Below, piece after piece: positions 1 through 8,524 of a stretch of 29,777 bases of DNA. Positions within the stretch are counted from its first letter, which is position 1, and every line of letters begins with the position of its first letter. The notes beneath the pieces were generated by a model. That model was not told the origin of the DNA, searched no databases, and saw only the letters and a program-made list of their open reading frames with translations. The position numbers and the translations under genes were made by a program. This stretch comes from CAYOHR01 sp964512145. Lineage in GTDB: Bacteria; Bacteroidota; Bacteroidia; Flavobacteriales_G; JALEGO01. The DNA lies in assembly GCA_964512145.1 (NCBI GenBank), contig CAZEIM010000034.1, positions 1 through 29,777 of the forward strand, given 5' to 3'.

Positions 1-55
1 GGATTTACAAGAGTTCTTTGTAAAGGGAAGCTTTGAACTGTTGAGGTAGGATGAG

Positions 56-1036
56 TTAAGAAATATATAAAACTTGCTTAATAGCTTGAATAATTCTAGA
101 TGAATTTGGCAGCGCCTCATCGATTAATGTTGTTGCAAATGGAAGTGGGGTATCTGAATGTGTTAATCGTTTAACGGGCGCGTCTAAATAATCAAAAGCA
201 TGTTGTTGCACTTGATATGTAATTTCACTGGCAATTGAACAAAAAGGCCAAGTTTCTTCTACTACAATTAAACGGTTAGTCTTTTTTATGGACTCAACAA
301 TAGTATGATAGTCTAAAGGACGAATAGTACGTAAGTCTATAACCTCCACACTAACCCCTTCTTTTTCTAATTCCTGAGCTGCTAATAAAACGGTTTTTAA
401 TACTTTACCAAATGAAACAACCGTTACATCAGTGCCTTTTTTTTTCACGTCAGCAATCCCTATAGGCAACAAATATTCACCTTCAGGTATTTGTCCTTTA
501 TCTCCATACATTTTTTCTGATTCTAAAAAAATTACCGGATCATTATCTCTAATGGCGGCTTTTAAGAGTCCTTTTGCATCATAAGGATTAGATGGAGTAA
601 TCACTTTTAATCCGGGAATATGCGCATACATACTTTCAAAGCTTTGAGAGTGCGTAGCTGCTAATTGACCTGCAGGACCGTTAGGACCTCTAAATACTAT
701 AGGTATATTTATTTGACCTCCAGACATCTGCAACATTTTAGCGGCATGATTAATGATTTGATCCATAGCTAAAACTGCAAAATTAAATGTCATAAATTCA
801 ACAATAGGTCTCAGTCCGTTCATAGCAGAGCCAATGCCTATAGATGCAAAACCTAATTCAGATATAGGAGTATCTATTACACGTTCTTCTCCAAACTCAT
901 CTAACATACCTTGACTAACTTTGTACGCGCCATTATATTGAGCAACTTCCTCTCCTATCAAATAAATAGAAGAATCTCTTCTCATTTCTTCACTCATAGC
1001 CTCTCGAATGGCTTCTCTAAATTGTATTTCTTTCAT
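56..1036 (-). CDS. pdhB: Pyruvate dehydrogenase E1 component, beta subunit
   Basis: This 326-residue protein is the beta subunit of the thiamine-diphosphate-dependent E1 enzyme, which decarboxylates pyruvate and hands the acetyl group to lipoyl-E2 in the cytoplasm. The length is normal for the family. The N-terminus (MKEIQFREAIREAMSEEM), the GEEVA segment, the DTPISELGF region, the FRGPNG-AGQLAATHSQ segment and the C-terminal VIDLRTIRPLD motif are all typical of E1 beta; transketolase-like pyrimidine-binding and C-terminal domains are both present. It lies 4 bases downstream of mreC on the same strand, so it is probably co-transcribed with mreBC. No E1 alpha or E2 gene is visible in the window. 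A branched-chain 2-oxoacid dehydrogenase beta subunit is the main alternative, but the motifs fit pyruvate dehydrogenase better. Confidence 0.95.
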   Translation of the reverse strand: MKEIQFREAIREAMSEEMRRDSSIYLIGEEVAQYNGAYKVSQGMLDEFGEERVIDTPISELGFASIGIGSAMNGLRPIVEFMTFNFAVLAMDQIINHAAKMLQMSGGQINIPIVFRGPNGPAGQLAATHSQSFESMYAHIPGLKVITPSNPYDAKGLLKAAIRDNDPVIFLESEKMYGDKGQIPEGEYLLPIGIADVKKKGTDVTVVSFGKVLKTVLLAAQELEKEGVSVEVIDLRTIRPLDYHTIVESIKKTNRLIVVEETWPFCSIASEITYQVQQHAFDYLDAPVKRLTHSDTPLPFATTLIDEALPNSSRIIQAIKQVLYIS

Positions 1037-1040
1037 ATGT

Positions 1041-1883
1041 CTATTCTTTTAAAGTATTTTTCGTTAACTGAGTTAACTCTGTTTGCTCGCTTTTATAAAG
1101 ATTATTTACAACATAAACATAATTCAATTTATTAAAATTGACGAATGTTTTCATCTTAATTTTTAAAAAATCTTCTCCCGGCTCTCTTATAACTTCATGA
1201 ATTATACCAATTGGAGTATTCATAGGATATAATAAAGATGCGTTTCCAGTTGTAACTGTATCACCTATGTTAACATTGGCATCTATAGGAATATCAAGCA
1301 TTTGCAAAAAATTGTATTTTAACTTCGCATCCCACAATATTCTTCCGTTATTCCCTGTTTTTTTTAAATATCCAGAAATAGATGTTTTTAGGTTATTTAA
1401 CAGTAATACCGATGCGTAATGGGCTGAAGTATGTTGAACAATACCTACGACCCCTTCGGATGAAATCACCCCCATTTCAGGTTCTATTCCATGTTCAGAT
1501 CCCTGATCAATAATAATATAATTGTTATTTAATTCATATGTTCTATGAACAACATACGATGGAATGTACGTGTACTGTTGTTGATAAATACTATCGTTTA
1601 TAAATATTTGACCCTTTTGTCGTAAAATAAAAGACGAAATATTATTTTCACGCAAATACACATTCTCTATCAATAACATAGTATTGGTATCCTTAAGCTT
1701 TAAATAACCTGAAATATTTGATTTAAAAGCATTATACCTGCCTGAAATTTGATAATATCTTGTAAAAAAAGAAGTGTGTTGATATTGATTATAAATAATC
1801 AATAAATAAAAAGACAAAAAAAACAGGACTGTAAAGCTAAAAAAATAATTGTATTTCCATAGAAAACTAAATAGTTTGTTCAT
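1041..1883 (-). CDS. mreC: Rod shape-determining protein MreC
   Basis: This 280-residue protein is MreC, a membrane-anchored periplasmic scaffold of the elongasome that links MreB filaments to the cell-wall synthases. A single hydrophobic segment near residues 12-32 forms the N-terminal anchor. A short polar or coiled region follows, then the beta-rich core with the family-like stretches YIIIDQGSEHGIEPEMGVIS, GVVGIVQ, LLYPMNTPIGII and a terminal KTFVNFNKLNYVYVV. It follows mreB by 16 bases, the standard mreB-mreC order. The usual downstream partners mreD, the elongation penicillin-binding protein and rodA do not follow; pdhB does. Sequence similarity in MreC is low in general, but position and architecture make the call firm. 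Confidence 0.93.
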   Translation of the reverse strand: MNKLFSFLWKYNYFFSFTVLFFLSFYLLIIYNQYQHTSFFTRYYQISGRYNAFKSNISGYLKLKDTNTMLLIENVYLRENNISSFILRQKGQIFINDSIYQQQYTYIPSYVVHRTYELNNNYIIIDQGSEHGIEPEMGVISSEGVVGIVQHTSAHYASVLLLNNLKTSISGYLKKTGNNGRILWDAKLKYNFLQMLDIPIDANVNIGDTVTTGNASLLYPMNTPIGIIHEVIREPGEDFLKIKMKTFVNFNKLNYVYVVNNLYKSEQTELTQLTKNTLKE

Positions 1884-1899
1884 GCTGCATGGTAAAAAA

Positions 1900-2925
1900 T
1901 TACCTCATCAAAAATGGAAATTTATCAATATTTTTAAGTGCAATACCTGTGCCTCTAGCTACAGCTCTTAAAGGATCTTCTGCTACATGCACAGGAAGTT
2001 TAGTTTTCATAGAAATTCTTTTTGCCAACCCTCGTAACATAGAACCTCCTCCGGCCATATAAATTCCCGTTTTATATATATCAGCCGAAAGTTCTGGAGG
2101 AGTCATTTCTAATGCAGTAAGCACAGCCTCTTCTATTTTTGAAATGGATTTATCCAACGCTTCAGCTATTTCTTTGTAAGAAACTAAAATTTCTTTAGGA
2201 ATACCAGTAACTAAATCTCGTCCATGTACGGCATAATCTGCGGGGGGATCTTCCTCAAGCTCTACTAATGCAGCTCCCACATTAATTTTTATTAATTCGG
2301 CAGTACGTTCTCCAACTAAAATGTTGTGTTGCCTCCTCATATACTCTTCTATATCGCTGGTAAACTCATCTCCGGCAACCCGAATAGATTTATCACATAC
2401 AATACCTCCTAAAGCAATAACTGCAATTTCACTTGTTCCTCCACCTATATCTATTATCATATTTCCAATGGGTTCTTCTACGTCAATACCAATTCCAATG
2501 GCTGCTGCCATGGGTTCATGAATAAGATATACTTCTTTGGCTCCAGCATGTTCTGCCGAATCTACAACAGCTCTTTTTTCAACTTCTGTAATACCTGATG
2601 GTATACATATGACCATTCTTAATGATGGAGAAAACCACTTTTTAGTAGTATTTAACATTTTTATCATTTCACGAATCATAAACTCGGCAGCATAAAAATC
2701 TGCTATAACACCATCTTTTAAAGGGCGAACCGTTTTAATGTTTTCATGTGTTTTACCATGCATTTGTTGCGCTGCTTTACCTACCGCAATTACTTTATTG
2801 GTTTGCCTGTTTATTGCAACAATTGAAGGTTCGTCAACCACTACTTTGTCATTGTGAATAATAAGTGTGTTTGCTGTACCTAAATCAATAGCTATCTCCT
2901 GAGTTAAAAAATCAAAAAATCCCAT
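1900..2925 (-). CDS. mreB: Rod shape-determining protein MreB (actin-like)
   Basis: This 341-residue protein is MreB, the bacterial actin that polymerises on the inner membrane and directs lateral cell-wall synthesis. All the actin-fold nucleotide motifs are visible: phosphate 1 (IDLGTANTLI, near residue 13), the connect-1 segment around EVEKRAVVDSAEHAGAKEVYLIHEPMAAAIG is family-typical, phosphate 2 (IDIGGGTSEIAV) and the adenosine motif (MAGGGSMLRGL). The length matches the family. It is the first gene of the mreB-mreC-pdhB run, with about 100 non-coding bases upstream that probably contain its promoter. Confidence 0.98.
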   Translation of the reverse strand: MGFFDFLTQEIAIDLGTANTLIIHNDKVVVDEPSIVAINRQTNKVIAVGKAAQQMHGKTHENIKTVRPLKDGVIADFYAAEFMIREMIKMLNTTKKWFSPSLRMVICIPSGITEVEKRAVVDSAEHAGAKEVYLIHEPMAAAIGIGIDVEEPIGNMIIDIGGGTSEIAVIALGGIVCDKSIRVAGDEFTSDIEEYMRRQHNILVGERTAELIKINVGAALVELEEDPPADYAVHGRDLVTGIPKEILVSYKEIAEALDKSISKIEEAVLTALEMTPPELSADIYKTGIYMAGGGSMLRGLAKRISMKTKLPVHVAEDPLRAVARGTGIALKNIDKFPFLMR

Positions 2926-2945
2926 GAATAAATATATTTACTGTG

Positions 2946-2953
2946 CTAATTTA
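2946..2953 (-). promoter_or_regulatory. Possible -7 promoter box for mreB
   Basis: On the minus strand these bases read TAAATTAG, one mismatch from the Bacteroidota housekeeping -7 consensus TAnnTTTG. The box sits 20 bases upstream of the mreB ATG, the same spacing seen for the better boxes in this window. No convincing -33 element was found. Confidence 0.4.
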
Positions 2954-3025
2954 GATTTTTTTTTACTCGTAAAAAAGTTTATTATGATATTTAGAAAATT
3001 TAGAACGTTATATTTTTCTGAATTT

Positions 3026-5686
3026 CTATTTTATTAAAGCCAACATACCCTTTTTTTCAAATAATTCTCCAGTTATTAAACTTCTTCCTTTAACAATGTA
3101 TGTATAAACCCCCAATGGACAAACTTTTCCCGTTATATCTTTTCCATCCCAAAATAAATCAGGATTATCTGAATTAAAAATATCTTCCCCCCATCGATTA
3201 ATAATTTGTAAAGAATACTCTATCATTCCATTATGCACAGGCCCCCAGCTATCATTTTTTCCATCCCCGTTTGGAGTAAATGAATTTGGGATATAAATAA
3301 TAAATGGGGATTTAATTTTTTGGGTAATGGTATCGGTACATCCTATATCATTTACTACACTTAATGTAACATTATATTCACCAGAACTCTCGTAGGAATG
3401 TTGTGGTGAATATAACGTACTAACATTACCATCTCCAAATTGCCATTCACTTTGAACAATATCTATTTCCGATAAATTGATAAATTCAACATCATTTACA
3501 TCATAATATACTGGCACAAAATTAGCAATAGGTTCTTTAATGTTTGATTCGATAATGATGGATGTATCGTTATTACATATATCTTTAACATATAAAATAT
3601 GATCCACATCAAATTTTATAATAAACGAATAAAACGTTGTGTCTAATGGTACATTATTTAAATAATAGCTATAAATTCCAGCCCCACCTGAAACTGAAAA
3701 ATTTGTATTTATAGTATCTCCTACACAAGCAAAATTTATATTATTTATATATACATTAAATGGCGGATAAGAAGGCACTAACACTTGAACGTTTTGAGAC
3801 ACGGTGTCTGTATTACAATAATCTGTAACCTGAATGGTATAGGAAGTAGTTTGCCAAGGTGAGTCAAAAATTTCATTTGAATTAGTGATCCAATTATCCC
3901 AAGTAAAAGAATAATTACCGCTACCACCATAAGCTGTAGCAAAAAAGCTAATTGGATTGCCCGGACAAATTGTTTGTAAATCGGCTATGGGGTTTAAATT
4001 TAACGCATCAAAAACGGGGACTGTTACCAAAATAGTATTTTGAGCTGTATCCTCAGCACATTTATCAGTTGCAAATAGTGTAAATAGAGTAGTGGTATCT
4101 ACCGAAAGATTTGTCAATTGATTCCCTGAATTACCCAAACTGTTTTCCCACCATATTTCATAAGGTGAAATACCTCCTGAAACCATATAATTAAAATCAA
4201 TCAAATCACCCGGACATGCAACCGATGTATCCCCTGTAATTAATAAAACCGGATACTCCGGAACAAATACCTCAATTGTATCGACTACTGAAAAAATCCC
4301 ACAACCATCGGTAACCGTAACAAAATAATTACTTGTTTGGGTAGGATTCACAAAAATGGAGCTCGTAGAATCGGTGAGTGTATCTATTAACCCAATGCTC
4401 CATGAATACTCAAATGGCGGTAATCCTGATATAACATGTTGAAATATTTCTAATGAATCGGTAAAACAATCTAAGGTATCATTTTCATTTTCAGTAATTA
4501 AAGGATAAGGATCGTATATTGTTAACTCAATGGTTTGTGCAGTAAATCCACAAGCGGTAGTATCATCTTGTACAGTAATTATAATCGTTTCAGGAGTTTC
4601 TATTATTCCATCAAAAATTGGGGTGAAAGTAATTTGAGCCTGAGATTGGCCTGCTACAAACACCACTGAATCTGGAAATGAGCTATAATCTACACCATTA
4701 GTAGCTGTTCCTGTTATATCAAAGTATACCGTATCTATTGAGCTTAAATCACCTGCTCTGGTAAGCGTTACCGTAACATCTCCACAGCCCTCAAACAAAA
4801 GAGTATCTCCGGTATTATAGTTATAGGAAGGCTGAGCTGAAATTAATATATTACCACTGCTAAAGCTCGCGGCTTCTAAAAATACAGCCGACTTTAATGC
4901 TTGGTCAGCGCCATCAGCAATAGCAAGCTTAATGTGATACGTTTCCCCACATATAACCGGAGAAGTTGCAGTAAGTACTTGAGTATATCCATTTAATCCT
5001 ACTCCTAAACCCATAGGATTATCAATATAATAAGTAGCATTTAACACATTATTTACAGAACTTATGGTAATAGGTAAAGGAGGGGTGGTTCCAGGAACTA
5101 TAGCTATGTTTTTAGAACCACCTAGAAACCCTGCCGGACTAGAGTATGGGCCAGTTATACCCGGACCAGCAATAAAAAAAGCAAAAACATCATTAAAAGA
5201 GGTGTTTACAAAAGTTAAATACTCATCAGATCCAAAAGCAAAACGAAATTTCACAGTATCAGCGGAGGGTACAAAGTCAAATTCCAATATAGCAACGTCA
5301 TTAACATCACTTACCGAAAAACTTTGTCCAATTAAGGGTGGCACTGAGTTTGCAACACTTAGCAAATCAGTATTATTTACAGTACTAAAAGCTGTTTGAG
5401 GAAACCCAATAAAATTCGGGTCAATGCCCGTGATTTCATCGGTGCAAATAACAATTCCGCTATCTAATCCTATACTACTTAACCCATTACTAAAAAATCC
5501 TAATTGCAAAGGACTTCCGTTATATGTCCAATTACTTGTGAGTACGCCAGATCCTACCAATACATTCTCCACTAAATATTGAGGTGTATTGTAAGGTGCC
5601 GTATTATTAACGGTAATTTGTGCTAAAATATTTGAATTTAATACGAGTAAAAAAACAAAGATTTTTATGTTAAGAAAATTCATCAT
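3026..5686 (-). CDS. Large secreted adhesin-like protein with T9SS type B (gliding motility-associated) C-terminal domain
   Basis: This cell-surface or secreted protein of about 886 residues is predicted to be exported by Sec and then by the type IX secretion system. The frame can be read back to a TTG at 5695, but the ATG at 5686 (or 5683) gives a clean signal peptide ending near SNILAQ. Domains, in positions counted from the TTG: a choice-of-anchor L-type domain (about 32-275, with the FGSDEY and NDVFAFFIAGPG motifs), a Calx-beta-like domain (about 300-395, with ATNGVDYSS and IFDGIIETPET), three or four PKD/SprB-like repeats (about 400-720) with recurring 'CPGD/CPGN/CVGD ... SGG' patterns, a PKD domain (about 722-795, WQFGDGN and QHSYESSGEYNVTLSV) and a type B sorting domain (800-889, YIPNSFTPNGDGKND). 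The role is inferred to be adhesion or gliding; the ligand is unknown. Confidence 0.9.
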   Translation of the reverse strand: MMNFLNIKIFVFLLVLNSNILAQITVNNTAPYNTPQYLVENVLVGSGVLTSNWTYNGSPLQLGFFSNGLSSIGLDSGIVICTDEITGIDPNFIGFPQTAFSTVNNTDLLSVANSVPPLIGQSFSVSDVNDVAILEFDFVPSADTVKFRFAFGSDEYLTFVNTSFNDVFAFFIAGPGITGPYSSPAGFLGGSKNIAIVPGTTPPLPITISSVNNVLNATYYIDNPMGLGVGLNGYTQVLTATSPVICGETYHIKLAIADGADQALKSAVFLEAASFSSGNILISAQPSYNYNTGDTLLFEGCGDVTVTLTRAGDLSSIDTVYFDITGTATNGVDYSSFPDSVVFVAGQSQAQITFTPIFDGIIETPETIIITVQDDTTACGFTAQTIELTIYDPYPLITENENDTLDCFTDSLEIFQHVISGLPPFEYSWSIGLIDTLTDSTSSIFVNPTQTSNYFVTVTDGCGIFSVVDTIEVFVPEYPVLLITGDTSVACPGDLIDFNYMVSGGISPYEIWWENSLGNSGNQLTNLSVDTTTLFTLFATDKCAEDTAQNTILVTVPVFDALNLNPIADLQTICPGNPISFFATAYGGSGNYSFTWDNWITNSNEIFDSPWQTTSYTIQVTDYCNTDTVSQNVQVLVPSYPPFNVYINNINFACVGDTINTNFSVSGGAGIYSYYLNNVPLDTTFYSFIIKFDVDHILYVKDICNNDTSIIIESNIKEPIANFVPVYYDVNDVEFINLSEIDIVQSEWQFGDGNVSTLYSPQHSYESSGEYNVTLSVVNDIGCTDTITQKIKSPFIIYIPNSFTPNGDGKNDSWGPVHNGMIEYSLQIINRWGEDIFNSDNPDLFWDGKDITGKVCPLGVYTYIVKGRSLITGELFEKKGMLALIK

Positions 5687-5805
5687 AATTTGCAATTCGG
5701 TATTAAAACGAATAAATCATAATTGGTTGCCTTTTAAGTTAAAATTAAACATAATACATGTAAATGTATCTAAAAAAAATGTAATTTTAGAAATAAATTT
5801 AATGT

Positions 5806-6369
5806 ATGAAAAAGTATATATTCTTAGCCCTAATGTTATCTGTTCAATGGAGTGTTTTTTCGCAAAAAAAATCTGAGCCTGCTAAAGTATCTATTCCTTC
5901 TTTTAAATTATCTGATCAAAACGAAGTTTTATATACAGAAGTAGTTTTGGCAGAAAATGTTTCTCAACAGGAATTGTACAACAGAGCATTATCTTGGTTT
6001 AACAAGTATTATAAAAACCCAGCAGAGGTTATTAAAAGTAAAAAAGAAAATGAATCCATAGAAGGTAAAGGCCGATTTAGAATTAACGATGTAAATGCAG
6101 AAACTGGGAGTAAAACCCCTGGCCCTATAGTTAATTACAATATCACCATTTCTTTAAAAGAAGGTAGATACAAATATGATATCACCAAAATAAATCAACA
6201 GGCGGCTTCTTACTTGGGTATAGAAAAATGGATACAAGAAAATTCATCCGGTTATAGATTTTTAACTGCCAACTATTTAGTTCAAGTAGACGAAGAAATT
6301 AAAAAAGCTATTGCTGAATTAAAAAAGGCCATGAGTGCAAATTCTACTCCTGCTAACACCGACTGGTAA
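5806..6369 (+). CDS. DUF4468 domain-containing exported protein
   Basis: This 187-residue protein begins with a signal peptide (MKKYIFLALMLSVQWSVFSQ). The body resembles DUF4468, a small fold common in Bacteroidota envelope proteins: the stretch 'LYTEVVLAENVSQQELYNRA' followed by SWFNKYYK, an 'EGKGRFRI' strand and 'VNYNITISLKEGRYKYDI' is the characteristic pattern. No catalytic residues are recognisable and the molecular function of the family is not established. It is transcribed divergently from the large adhesin gene and is followed 21 bases later by the pirin gene, with which it may share a transcript. Confidence 0.8.
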   Translation: MKKYIFLALMLSVQWSVFSQKKSEPAKVSIPSFKLSDQNEVLYTEVVLAENVSQQELYNRALSWFNKYYKNPAEVIKSKKENESIEGKGRFRINDVNAETGSKTPGPIVNYNITISLKEGRYKYDITKINQQAASYLGIEKWIQENSSGYRFLTANYLVQVDEEIKKAIAELKKAMSANSTPANTDW

Positions 6370-6390
6370 TTATGTGTATAGATTTAATTC

Positions 6391-7257
6391 ATGCGAAAAG
6401 AAATTGAAATAGTTATACCAAAACCTTCACATTTTAATATGGTTGGAGATGGATTTAGAGTATTTAATTATTTTCCGGGAGCATATTCAAATAGATATAA
6501 AACTGATCCCTTTCTAATGTTGGATTTTAATCCCTCATTTTATTTCGAGCCAAGCACAAAAATTCGAGGTGTGGATGTGCATCCACATAGAGGCTTTGAA
6601 ACTGTTACTATTGCATATAAAGGCGCAATTTCACATCATGATAGTTTTGGCAATAAAGGTGTGATTTTTCCGGGTGATGTACAGTGGATGACGGCTGGAT
6701 CAGGCATATTACACAAAGAATATCATGAAGGAAATTTTTCACACGCTGGCGGAGAATTTGAAATGGTTCAACTATGGGTAAATTTACCGGCAAAATATAA
6801 AATGACCAATCCTAGGTATCAGGCGTTGACCTCCTCAGAAATTCCAATTTATTATTTTCCCAACACTGCTGGTGAAATGCGAGTTATTTCAGGAGAATAT
6901 GATGGGATAAAGGGTTTAGCAAAAACCCATACTCCTATTGATTTATTTGATATAAATACTTCCAAAGATGCATTAATAAACTTAACATGTAAAGAAAATT
7001 ACAACACATGTTTACTAGTGATCGATGGTGAATGTATGATTAATAATTCAGAAATAAAAAAACACGATTTTTTAGTCTTTAATACCCAGGGCACTGAAAT
7101 ACAAATCAACTCGACTCATACTTGCAAAATCTTGTTTTTAAGCGGACAACCAATTCAAGAACCTATTGCACAACACGGTCCCTTTGTAATGAATACAAAA
7201 GAAGAAATTATTCAGGCATTTCAGGATTACCAAACCGGAAAATTTGGTAACCTCTAA
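6391..7257 (+). CDS. Pirin family protein (bicupin)
   Basis: This 288-residue protein has the pirin bicupin architecture. The N-terminal cupin carries the metal ligands in the expected places: H64 and H66 in HPHRGFETV, and H108 and E110 in GILHKEYHEG, which correspond to the Fe ligands His56, His58, His101 and Glu103 of human pirin. The C-terminal cupin (about residues 170-280) is more diverged, as usual. Bacterial pirins are metal-binding and some act as quercetin dioxygenases; the substrate here cannot be told from sequence. Its stop codon overlaps the stop codon of the convergent short gene on the other strand. Confidence 0.93.
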   Translation: MRKEIEIVIPKPSHFNMVGDGFRVFNYFPGAYSNRYKTDPFLMLDFNPSFYFEPSTKIRGVDVHPHRGFETVTIAYKGAISHHDSFGNKGVIFPGDVQWMTAGSGILHKEYHEGNFSHAGGEFEMVQLWVNLPAKYKMTNPRYQALTSSEIPIYYFPNTAGEMRVISGEYDGIKGLAKTHTPIDLFDINTSKDALINLTCKENYNTCLLVIDGECMINNSEIKKHDFLVFNTQGTEIQINSTHTCKILFLSGQPIQEPIAQHGPFVMNTKEEIIQAFQDYQTGKFGNL

Positions 7258-7541
7258 AAAAAGTCAATTCTGTAAATCGACTGCACTGGAATCATTGTAC
7301 TACTTTTTAAAACTACATTATCTTCTGTAGCCATCCAAATAGTAGTTTCAACAATTTTTTCTCCTTCAGAATCTTTAAAAAATATTTTAACTTTTCGCTT
7401 ATGATTATTTCCCAACACCATCGCGTTGGCTATATCCAACATCCTTTTTTTTCGTTCGTAATCATTTTTTAAAACATCTGCGTTCGAAAAACGTAAATGA
7501 GGAATATACTCCTTTTCTATTTTAACCGATGTAGCAATCAT
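7254..7541 (-). CDS. Conserved hypothetical protein, 95 residues
   Basis: This 95-residue soluble protein has no signal peptide or membrane segment. It begins MIATSVKIEKEYIPHLRFSN, continues with a basic helix (DYERKKRMLDIANAMVLGN) and ends in a beta-rich half with 'TIWMATEDNVVLKSSTMIPV' and 'SIYRIDF'. I recall similar short proteins of unknown function in Bacteroidota but cannot name a family. It is convergent with the pirin gene, sharing overlapping stop codons at 7254-7257. The codon pattern and the alternation of hydrophobic residues suggest a real gene. No function is proposed. Confidence 0.75.
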   Translation of the reverse strand: MIATSVKIEKEYIPHLRFSNADVLKNDYERKKRMLDIANAMVLGNNHKRKVKIFFKDSEGEKIVETTIWMATEDNVVLKSSTMIPVQSIYRIDFF

Positions 7542-7611
7542 AGCAGTAAATTTTATATGTTATTACGGTAACTAAAAATTATTGTTACATCCGCAAATGT
7601 TATTTTTTTAT

Positions 7612-7645
7612 AAATAAAAAAGGCCTGAATTTTCAGGCCTTTAAA
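7612..7645 (-). terminator. Rho-independent terminator of the minus-strand lipoprotein gene
   Basis: A GC-rich perfect stem, AAGGCCTGAA (7620-7629) paired with TTCAGGCCTT (7632-7641), lies 26 bases past the stop codon of the 7667-8113 gene. Read on the minus strand, the stem is followed by a run of six T and further AT-rich sequence, which is a classic intrinsic terminator. Confidence 0.9.
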
Positions 7646-7666
7646 ACAAATGAGTTTTTAAAAAAA

Positions 7667-8113
7667 TTATTTTAACTTACCCAATCGAGCAGTAACCTTT
7701 GATTTTGTAGTAACAAAAATAAATGGTATACCACTTGATTGTTGTTCAAATCTTGGATAAACAACAAAATCGTATCCGGGTTCTTTAGAAATTAAATTAT
7801 ATAGAGCGTAGTTCTGTACGGTTGTTGGATCCATTAAAGCTCCTACTACAGGAATAGTTAATCCATCAGCAGCTCCTGCATACCCCGCAGAGTTAAAGTT
7901 AGCTGTTTCTTTATTAAACAATCTGGCGAAATCTATTCCTAAAATTTTTGTTTGTTCTGCAGTAGCCGTTTTTTGTTCAGAAACTTCCATATCATTTCTT
8001 CCAAACTCATAATATACCACTGGACGAGCAATACCCATATTTGAACTAGAACAGCTGTGTAGTAATGTAACCACTGCTCCTGCTAAAAAAAAGTTTAGAA
8101 ATTTTTTTCTCAT
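7667..8113 (-). CDS. Predicted lipoprotein of unknown function, 148 residues
   Basis: The protein has a lipoprotein signal peptide with lipobox LLHSC (cysteine at residue 21) followed by SSSN, so it should be a lipid-anchored envelope protein. The mature part contains a Gly/Ala-rich loop (NSAGYAGAADGLTIPVVGALMD) and the segment EPGYDFVVYPRFEQ, which recurs in small Bacteroidota lipoproteins (it may belong to the DUF6567 group, but this is from memory and uncertain). No enzyme motif is visible. A TAGATTTG promoter box lies 24 bases upstream of the ATG and a strong intrinsic terminator follows, so this is probably a monocistronic gene. Confidence 0.85.
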   Translation of the reverse strand: MRKKFLNFFLAGAVVTLLHSCSSSNMGIARPVVYYEFGRNDMEVSEQKTATAEQTKILGIDFARLFNKETANFNSAGYAGAADGLTIPVVGALMDPTTVQNYALYNLISKEPGYDFVVYPRFEQQSSGIPFIFVTTKSKVTARLGKLK

Positions 8114-8126
8114 AATAAATAAATTT

Positions 8127-8134
8127 TAAATTTG
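8127..8134 (+). promoter_or_regulatory. -7 promoter box (TAAATTTG) for the EF-hand protein gene
   Basis: This is a perfect match to the Bacteroidota -7 consensus TAnnTTTG. It ends 15 bases before the ATG at 8150 and covers the in-frame TTG at 8132, which argues that translation begins at the ATG. The -33 element is weak. Confidence 0.6.
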
Positions 8135-8136
8135 AG

Positions 8137-8144
8137 CAAATCTA
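8137..8144 (-). promoter_or_regulatory. -7 promoter box (TAGATTTG) for the lipoprotein gene 7667-8113
   Basis: On the minus strand these bases are a perfect TAnnTTTG box. A TTTTG motif lies 21 bases further upstream (within 8166-8170 on the plus strand), a good -33 spacing. The ATG is 24 bases downstream of the box. It sits only two bases from the plus-strand box. Confidence 0.65.
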
Positions 8145-8149
8145 AACAA

Positions 8150-8485
8150 ATGAATATAAGAAAAACAAAACTTTCAAAAGTTTTTTTAACAATATTAATA
8201 ACACAATATATTTTTATTCAAACTCTTGTTGCAGGGGGATCAGGAACCGGCACCAGTACTAGTACTGGAACAGGCAGTTCAAAAAACCATTCGGCCAATA
8301 GTATGCAAGCTACAACTAAAAGTACTAGCACCGGAATAAGTGTGCGTACATATGTAGATAAAGATAAGGATGGAAAAATTTCTCAATTTGAGATTATGTC
8401 TGCCATAGATGAATATTTTGAAGGCAATTCTCCCTATAAAATTGAAGAGATACAAGGTTTAGTTGATACATTTTTTGATGAATAA
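8150..8485 (+). CDS. Small secreted EF-hand-like protein
   Basis: The protein is 111 residues if it starts at the ATG at 8150; a TTG at 8132 is in frame but lies inside a promoter box. A signal peptide (MNIRKTKLSKVFLTILITQY..., ending near LVAGG) is followed by a low-complexity Gly/Ser/Thr region (about residues 30-65) and a single EF-hand-like calcium loop, DKDKDGKISQFE, with acidic or polar residues at positions 1, 3, 5 and 12 and Gly at 6. A second helix (IEEIQGLVDTFFDE) follows it. Single EF-hand loops also occur in dockerin-type modules, but only one is present here. The product is likely an exported calcium-binding protein; its role is unknown. Confidence 0.8.
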   Translation: MNIRKTKLSKVFLTILITQYIFIQTLVAGGSGTGTSTSTGTGSSKNHSANSMQATTKSTSTGISVRTYVDKDKDGKISQFEIMSAIDEYFEGNSPYKIEEIQGLVDTFFDE

Positions 8486-8524
8486 TCAAACATTAATTAA
8501 TTTATCGTACTTTTTTCTTAACAC

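Noticed and set aside
1..55. Possible 3' end of a plus-strand gene (open frame from base 2 to a TAG at 47-49, reading ...EFFVKGSFELLR).
   Set aside because: It is only 15 codons and no family can be recognised, so it was not annotated.
911..1135. Plus-strand open frame of 74 codons opposite pdhB and mreC.
   Set aside because: It spans two well-supported genes on the opposite strand and has no start context or recognisable motif.
5064..5399. Plus-strand open frame of 111 codons inside the large adhesin gene.
   Set aside because: It lies wholly inside the choice-of-anchor L domain on the other strand; its composition follows the antisense of that gene.
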